Of a DNA stretch of 64,000 nt, positions 58,057 to 64,000 are shown piece after piece (within the stretch, counting starts at the first letter, position 1; each line of letters begins with the position of its first letter). This DNA comes from Ziziphus jujuba. Taxonomy: Eukaryota; Streptophyta; Magnoliopsida; Rosales; Rhamnaceae. The DNA lies in NCBI RefSeq assembly GCF_031755915.1, contig NC_083390.1, forward strand, positions 13,299,001 through 13,363,000, in the 5' to 3' direction. A program made the position numbers and the translations under genes. The notes beneath the pieces are model-generated. The model made no database searches. It was given only the letters and a program-made list of their open reading frames with translations, and was not told the origin of the DNA.

Positions 58057-59518
58057 AATTACTTAAATATGTGAATTTAATTAACTAATAATTTTGTTAA
58101 CCACACTTAATCACAAAATTAATCAAAAGTAGTTTCCACTTACAATTGATAATATTCACATAATCTAATTTATTCCTTCTGGCCTATAAATTAAATCATG
58201 CAAATTCATTAAGCAGAGATTAAGCGAATAATATGGCATGAGATATAACTATTTTTCAATCAATTATGCATTCATGTAAATCATTGTAGATCCATAATAT
58301 TAAACTTTTCCAAACTCAAATATTATTAATATTATCCATTCCTCCTAATCTATGAAAGCATTAAGCATACCAATGATTTATAAACAAAACATATTACGAA
58401 TTAAAGAAAATTCAACATATACTAAAGTAATTAAACCTTCATAGTTAGGGCTACATCATAGCCCTAGCTATGAGAATTAGCTCATGGCAAAAATATATTC
58501 AACATCCTAAATTATAGAAAACAATAAGGGTTACAATTAAAGAGATAAGATAAGAGAATAAAAACTATTGAAGAAATCATCCAAAAGCTTTCCAAACTGT
58601 GGCCTTCTTCTCCAAGCAAACCCACGTTTATGCCTTCTCCAAGTTTTCCAATTGATCTCCCAAATCTCTAAAACTTTAAAACTCTAGAACCCTTAAGAGA
58701 CTATAAGAAACTCCTAAAATTTAGTTTATTTCTATTCAAGCCTCCTAAAAGCTCTTAAATAACTTAGTAAACTTGTATATCTCCCTTCAATGAAGTGGGG
58801 GCTATATATATAGGACCATGGGAACCTTTTCCTCTCTTTATTTTCAATGTGAGAATTTTGGAAGATACCTTTTTTAAGCCATTAAGAGGGTTGGACGAAT
58901 TTCATATGTAAAAAGGAAACTTTATATTGCTTACTCTCCACTACTTTTCTTTTCTCTAATTCCTTCTAAAAAAATAGTTAATTAGTCTAATTTACCTTTA
59001 ATGAAGCATGCGACATGACATGTGCCACATTAACGATAAATTAACCAATTATCATTACTTGTCCTAATCTTGGCCCTTGGATTGCCTTGATTCCTTTTCT
59101 TAATCAATTGTGGAAATTTAACTAGAATATTCCTTTTATAAATTCCAAACTTCAAATGATGATATCTTTTTGCTCACACCTTTAAATCCAAAAATAATGT
59201 GATATTTGAAATCGTCAGATCATGAGGATCCATATGACATCCACTTTCACCATGAAATTCTCAACAGAATCTTTATGGAATCTTTAAAGAATCTTTTTGG
59301 AATTGTTTTAATGTTTGGTCCATTTTAGCTCAAATCTTTCTTCTCATCATAATTTGATCCAAAGAATCCATTTTTGTGGTTTCTTTTTTAAAATTCTTCA
59401 TCCTTTACCTAGATTATAGAAATACATAATTAAGTAATTTTCCATAACAAATTAACACAAACTAACAAACATTAAGCTATAAGTATGTCATAAAATCATC
59501 AATTTTTTAGGCCTAACA
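58057..59518 (-). repeat. Inverted LTR of another gypsy-type family (left end approximate)
   Basis: On the minus strand a purine-rich AAGTTTGGGGGCAT (about 59521-59534) is followed by TGTTAGGCC, the arrangement of polypurine tract and LTR start I associate with Athila/Tat elements. Downstream on the minus strand lies a clear TATA box (CTATATATATAG, 58802-58815) with GC-richer sequence around it. The exact 3' end near 58057-58070 could not be fixed and no coding region was seen. Confidence 0.45.
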
Positions 59519-59640
59519 AATGCCCCCAAACTTAAGATTTGCTAGTCCCTAGCAAAGAAGAAGAATATGAAAACCAAACTTTTTAAAGAACATAAAATAC
59601 TTTAATGTGGTGCCTCAAAGATTGCATAACATTTCTGTTT
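59519..59640 (-). other. Internal remnant of the inverted element, with polypurine tract
   Basis: Minus strand reads GGGACTAGCAAATCTTAAG then TTTGGGGG, typical of the 3' internal end of Athila/Tat-like elements. It is joined at about 59640 to the leader of the next family A element. Confidence 0.4.
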
Positions 59641-60310
59641 GCTGAATATAAAAAAAAAGAAAAAAAATATTTCGGTTTGTTGGAGTTTGATTTGTTTGCT
59701 GGAAATTTATTGGAGCTGCTGTTTTTTTTTATTATTTATTCAATATTTGAGTTGCTGGAGAATTATTTTTGCTGCTGGATATTTGGATTTTGGGTGCTTA
59801 AATTATTTGGATTAAAATTAGATAAAGGAATTGATACAAAACTTGAATTACAAGAACAACAACCAACACTATTCTATATTTTTGTTCAATTTGATTCTTG
59901 TTCGTATTTGAATTTCTTTTTCTAGAATTTTATTCTTGAACTCATAATATATTACCATCTAGTCCAGTTCTTCAAAATTCCAAATTTTTCTCATTAATTT
60001 GCTTTATTTTGTCTAGAAAAACCGAAAATAGGTATTTTCATTCCGTTCGGTATTTGTTCATTTTTGCTTACTGTTTTGTTGATAAGTTTAATTAAAACAT
60101 ACTAGTGATCTAATTGCTATTTTGTGGGTGTTTTAATTAGAACTTTGAGATAATTCATTGAGTAGAAAAAGGCAAGAGTGTGTGAGCTTAAAAGAGGGTA
60201 AAAGCCGAAATTAGTGTGCAAACACGAGTGTCGAGACCTTGTTTGAGTGGAACACGTGAGGGAGTGAATATTGTGAGGGTTTATTTTATTTTTTGCAGTA
60301 TTTTACTAAC
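59641..60310 (+). other. Leader of the truncated element
   Basis: Matches array leaders from TTTCGGTTTGTTGGAG onward (for example GAGTGTGTGAGCTTAAAAGAGGG). No gene. Confidence 0.7.
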
Positions 60311-63049
60311 ATGGCAGATTTTAGAATAAGAAGAGGAGATCCACCCTTGAGGATCAATGAGGAAGAGTCCGTAGCATTTCATGGCGATGCCCGAGCTACC
60401 GGGAGTGGAGACCAAGTGGACATGAGAGCTGTTTTGGAGTCAATACAGCGGGTTAGTGCTCAAGTTAAGCATGTGAATCAAAGGATGGGAAGGCTAGAAG
60501 TTTCCCAAGGAATTTCGAACATAAGAAATAGGCAAGAATTCCATGGAGGACGAGGCCGAGGACGAGGACGTCGCGAGAGACCGAGAGAGGAATTTAATGA
60601 GGAGCCATTCAGTGGAGACTTTGAGGAAGGTATGGATGAAACTTTTGCTGTCCAAGATAGAGCTGGCCACGGAAGATATAGAAGGGAAGAAACAGATGAC
60701 AATCTTAGCAATATCAAGATCAACATCCCACCATTCATGGGAAAAAGTGACCCCGAAGCATATTTGGAGTGGGAAGAAAAGATGGAGATGATATTTGACC
60801 GCCATAATTATTCAGAGGCTAAGAAGGTGAAATTGGTAGCAATGGAGTTTGGCCATTATGCACTCCAATGGTGGACCAATGAGCAAAACACCCGAAGGAG
60901 AGTTGGTGATGACTTGATTACTACATGGCGACAAATGAAAGGAGCCATGCGGAAGCGATTCGTACCATCACACTATCATAGGTTGCTGCATCAAAGACTT
61001 CAATCTTTATCTCAAGGACATGGATCCGTGGAGGATTATTACAAGGAGATGGAGATGCTTATGATGAGATTGAACTTGAATGAAGATAGGGAAGCAACCA
61101 TGGCAAGGTTTCTTGGTGGTTTGAATCGTGAAATAGCCAATCAACTAGAATTGCAACAATATGTGGAATGGGAGGAGATGTTGCATGTGGCTATTAAATT
61201 AGAGCATCAATTCAAGAGGAGGGGTGTAAGATCATGGTTTGGAGGTGTTTCTAACAGTGGAAGGTCCAATTCAAGTGGCTGGAGGAACAATCCCATCTAC
61301 GAAAGCAAGCTAAAGCCGAAAGTCAAAGAAGAAAGTTCAAACTGGCCAAGGAAGGAGACTAGAACCAAATCTGTCCAAGCACCAAAGAATGAGGTAAAAT
61401 TAAATCCTAAACCTTATAGAACTCATGATGTTGTGTGTTTTAAGTGCCAAGGAGGAGGACATATTGCTAGCCAATGCCTGAATAGAAGAATCATGGTGTT
61501 AAAGGGCAATGACGATCTAGAATCGGAAAGTGAAGAAAGTGAGGATGAAGCCAAGCAAGAGGAGGAGGACTTGAAGGATGAACCCGAAACCTTGCAAGCA
61601 TCCAATGCTGAATTAAACTTGCTTTCTAGGAGAGTACTTGCTGTATACAAAGATGAGGATGAAATTCAAAGAGAGAACATCTTCCACACCCGATGTGAAA
61701 TTCAAGGTAAGATTTGTAGTATGATTGTTGATAGTAGAAGTTGTACTAATGTAATAAGTCACCTTGTAGTTGATAAATTGGGCTTAAAAACAATAAAACA
61801 TCCTGAACCATATAGATTACAATGGCTTAATGATAGTGGTGAGATGAAAGTAAACAAACAAGCCAAAGTAAAATTTAATATAGGTAGATATGAGGATGTA
61901 ATTTTATGTGATATTGTACCCATGATTGCTGGACATATACTATTAGGTAGGCCATGGCAATTTGATAAAGATGCTACTCATTTTGGTCGAGAAAATAGTA
62001 TTGTTTTCAGGTTTAAAGGGAAGAAGGTCAAGCTAGAACCATTATCTCCTAAAGAGGTTTACAAAGACCAATTACAAATGCAACGAAGGAGAGAAGCCGA
62101 AAAGCTTAAGGACAAAGCAAGTATGGCACCAACGGCTTCACCATCCTTTCAAGAAGGTAAGAATGAGGTTGTTGATCAAGGTAAGGTTTTTAAGACTCAT
62201 ATTGAGTGGAAAGATCAAGGAAAAATCAAAAGAGAGGGGAAAGAGAGTGGCAAACCCGAGAGCTTGGAGAAGGAAGGGAAATCTGAAGGTTTGCGCCAAT
62301 CCAAGGGGGGAAAAGAAAAAGAAAGAAAAGAAAGCTCAAGTAGCAACTTTTATTTGAGTTTAGGGGATATTAATAAGGTTATTGAGTGTAAGAAACCTTT
62401 GCTGGTCATGATTTATAAAGAAAATTATTTTAATGATCAAACTAACATTGAAGAACTTGAATTGCCAAGTTCAATGATTTCTTTTTTGAAGAAATTTGGA
62501 GATGTCTTCCCAAATGAAATTCCAAGTGGACTACCATCCAATCAAAAGGGAAAAGGTGAGCTTGCTGTCCAAGGTAAGTCTTCTAATACTCAGGTTGTGT
62601 GGAAAAATTTTAATAAAACCAAGAGTGAGAAATTTGGTGCAAAAGCTGAGAGTGAGGAAGGTGAGATGGCCGTGAGTGAGAAAGGAAAAGGAAGACAAGA
62701 AAGGAAAAATATAAATTTTTATCTTAGCTTTGGTGATGTTAACAAAGTAATTATGAATAAGAAATCATTGCTGACCATGAATTTTAAGGATACTTATTTA
62801 AAGATGTCTTTATTGAGTAGAACTTTATATGCATTGTTGAGAACTTTACTTAGTGGCAATTTGAAAATTTGGGAAATATTGTTTGCTAACTTTAAAAAGT
62901 GTAATTTTTACCATAATGAGCATGTATTTCTAGATTTTGTTGTAATAGTGTTTGACCCAGGAGAATTGGTTTGGTTACACTTACGAAAGGAAAGGTTTCC
63001 TAATCAAAGAAAGTCAAAGCTCATGTCGCCTATGGATGGACCTTTCTAA
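60311..63049 (+). CDS. Gag-protease with in-frame scrambled pol tail (912 codons)
   Basis: The ATG is chosen because every relative has it in the same context (CTAACATGGCAGATT); the open frame before it has no ATG. Approximate residues: RG-rich N-terminus 75-110, retrotransposon Gag domain 137-300, CCHC zinc knuckle C376/C379/H384/C389, acidic linker 395-440, protease 465-560, lysine/glutamate-rich linker 600-690, RT start 690-743, second linker copy 744-835, integrase piece 837-856, RT piece 857-880, integrase C-terminus from 881. RT, RNase H and integrase catalytic centres are absent. The protease motif is D474-S475-R476 instead of DSG, so cleavage is probably lost. It ends at TAA 63047-63049 where the array has CAA. 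Gag would assemble the particle; everything else must come in trans. Confidence 0.88.
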   Translation: MADFRIRRGDPPLRINEEESVAFHGDARATGSGDQVDMRAVLESIQRVSAQVKHVNQRMGRLEVSQGISNIRNRQEFHGGRGRGRGRRERPREEFNEEPFSGDFEEGMDETFAVQDRAGHGRYRREETDDNLSNIKINIPPFMGKSDPEAYLEWEEKMEMIFDRHNYSEAKKVKLVAMEFGHYALQWWTNEQNTRRRVGDDLITTWRQMKGAMRKRFVPSHYHRLLHQRLQSLSQGHGSVEDYYKEMEMLMMRLNLNEDREATMARFLGGLNREIANQLELQQYVEWEEMLHVAIKLEHQFKRRGVRSWFGGVSNSGRSNSSGWRNNPIYESKLKPKVKEESSNWPRKETRTKSVQAPKNEVKLNPKPYRTHDVVCFKCQGGGHIASQCLNRRIMVLKGNDDLESESEESEDEAKQEEEDLKDEPETLQASNAELNLLSRRVLAVYKDEDEIQRENIFHTRCEIQGKICSMIVDSRSCTNVISHLVVDKLGLKTIKHPEPYRLQWLNDSGEMKVNKQAKVKFNIGRYEDVILCDIVPMIAGHILLGRPWQFDKDATHFGRENSIVFRFKGKKVKLEPLSPKEVYKDQLQMQRRREAEKLKDKASMAPTASPSFQEGKNEVVDQGKVFKTHIEWKDQGKIKREGKESGKPESLEKEGKSEGLRQSKGGKEKERKESSSSNFYLSLGDINKVIECKKPLLVMIYKENYFNDQTNIEELELPSSMISFLKKFGDVFPNEIPSGLPSNQKGKGELAVQGKSSNTQVVWKNFNKTKSEKFGAKAESEEGEMAVSEKGKGRQERKNINFYLSFGDVNKVIMNKKSLLTMNFKDTYLKMSLLSRTLYALLRTLLSGNLKIWEILFANFKKCNFYHNEHVFLDFVVIVFDPGELVWLHLRKERFPNQRKSKLMSPMDGPF

Positions 63050-63328
63050 GTTTTGAAGCCGAATAACAAGAATGCCTACAAGCTTGATTTACCGGGTGAG
63101 TATAACATGAGTGCTGCATTTAATGTTGCTGATTTAACTCCTTTTGATGCAGGTGATGATCTTGATTTGAGGACAAATCCTTTTCAAGAGGAGGGGAATG
63201 ATGTGATTCTGCCCGAGCCCGCTCCACCGATAACCCGCTGTGCTGCTGACTCGACACGGATGAAGACTAGGCCAATCACAAGAGCTCAAATTAAAAGATT
63301 TAAGGACAACCTGGGAGTATTTATATAG
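63050..63328 (+). pseudogene. Integrase C-terminal tail, cut off by a stop
   Basis: The frame goes on after the stop with [26 protein letters not shown] and [16 protein letters not shown]. It crosses the polypurine tract (63186-63198) into the LTR ([18 protein letters not shown]) and ends at TAG 63326-63328 where the array has CAG. Confidence 0.8.
63186..63198 (+). promoter_or_regulatory. Polypurine tract of the truncated element
   Basis: AAGAGGAGGGGAA directly before the LTR. Confidence 0.9.
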
Positions 63329-64000
63329 GGGGTAATCAATATCAACAGAGCTTGTCCATACTTGAAGATACAAAGCCTATTCTAAGCATCCAAGTGGTGG
63401 AAGCCGATACGGACCCGGGTGACGGTTTTGGTACATTTTTGGAGTCCGGGAAGCATGAAATGGTTCCAATGATTTATGGGTTCAATACATATGCCTAAGA
63501 GGTCATGGAATCAAGTTAAAGCAGCCTCAAATGCAATCAAAAAGGGCTTGTACGGACAGCTTCAACAATTTGGCCGAATTTACTGTATTGCTTGCTGGCT
63601 TTACTGTATTTTACTGTATTAGCCTTTTCTTATTTTTACAAGCATGGGCAACGTGTGGGACTTCATATTCAGCTTACTTGGCATCCTAAAAAGCATCTAG
63701 AAGCTGATTTGAAGCTCAAAGAGGTCAAAGATTGATCAAAGTCAACTTAATCAAAAGGCTAGCATTTTTAGTTTCCTAATTTGTCTTTACTTTTTGTTTT
63801 AGGAAACTACCATTACTTTTTGGCTTTTATTTATTTATTTTCTGGACAAATAACTTTAGGAAGGTTTTTATTTTATTCTTTCCATTGTAAATTAATTAAT
63901 TCCTAATTTAATATAAAGGAATTAATTAATCAAACTTAGATTAGGAAAGGAAGTATAGTTTCGGCCAACTAGGTTTCTTTATGTGTGTGGCCGGGTTTTT
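63199..64000 (+). repeat. Family A 3' LTR, cut by the window end
   Basis: Begins TGATGTGATTCTGCCCGAG and follows the array LTR closely, with the hairpin near 63892-63931. The promoter and 3' end lie beyond the window. Confidence 0.9.

Larger units (their letters stand above)
59641..64000 (+). mobile_element. 5'-truncated but well preserved copy of the array element
   Basis: Leader (partial), Gag-protease-scrambled pol frame, polypurine tract and the first 802 bp of the 3' LTR in this window. No 5' LTR or primer site is present; the sequence starts inside the leader at GCTGAATA followed by an A run. It shares the double linker and all pol junctions with the array but not the array's two lesions. 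Confidence 0.88.

Noticed and set aside
59605..59925. 106-codon open frame at the truncated leader
   Set aside because: It spans the junction between two unrelated elements and leader DNA; the matching leader frame in the array is not conserved as protein.

Overview
The window is a plant nuclear genome region, most likely eudicot (very AT-rich, plant-type LTR retrotransposons, initiator-Met tRNA primer sites, plant Ptta/En-Spm-type transposase remnant). It consists almost entirely of nested transposable elements. I found no convincing host gene, rRNA, tRNA gene or CRISPR array. The species cannot be named from the sequence. The main Ty3/gypsy family (family A) has LTRs of about 1.1 kb running TGAT(A/G)...GTATCA. 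Its RT/RNase H/integrase relatives in the window look like the CRM (centromeric chromovirus) lineage; this is recognition from memory, not a search.

Layout. 1-16777: head-to-tail array LTR-internal-LTR-internal-LTR-internal-LTR, period 5205-5206 bp, almost identical copies, continuing left beyond the window. 16778-21470: an older, degraded element of the same non-autonomous type, whose 5' LTR is the array's insertion site. 21265-35359: a degraded autonomous-type relative with RT, RNase H and integrase, sharing an LTR remnant with the previous element. It is interrupted by an inverted copia-type solo LTR (23035-24061) and by a nearly complete Ty1/copia element (24614-30812, 5-bp target duplication GTATC). 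35360-37653: an inverted gypsy fragment into which the foregoing was inserted. 37654-44046: a composite of LTR families A and B with RT and integrase fragments. 44047-47262: an inverted copia RT/RNase H pseudogene split by a 1.2-kb hAT-like element (45110-46314, 8-bp duplication GTTGTCAC). 47338-53190: a second copia element of the same family. 53191-55912: family A LTR fragments and a solo LTR. 55913-59640: low-information DNA, a Ptta/En-Spm-like transposase relic, a truncated family A LTR and a different inverted LTR. 59641-64000: a 5'-truncated but otherwise well preserved copy of the array element.

How it fits together. The array and 59.6-64 kb elements keep one long Gag-protease frame but have lost nearly all of RT, RNase H and integrase. 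What remains of pol is a scrambled in-frame tail: the RT start, a second copy of the linker, an integrase piece, an RT piece, then the integrase C-terminus. They would need RT and integrase in trans, plausibly from relatives like the one at 30.8-34.4 kb. The array copies all carry the same nonsense codon near the Gag start and the same one-base insertion, so they were multiplied after becoming defective. The most noteworthy points are the array, the scrambled-pol Gag element with its two-step origin, and the precise hAT-like insertion.
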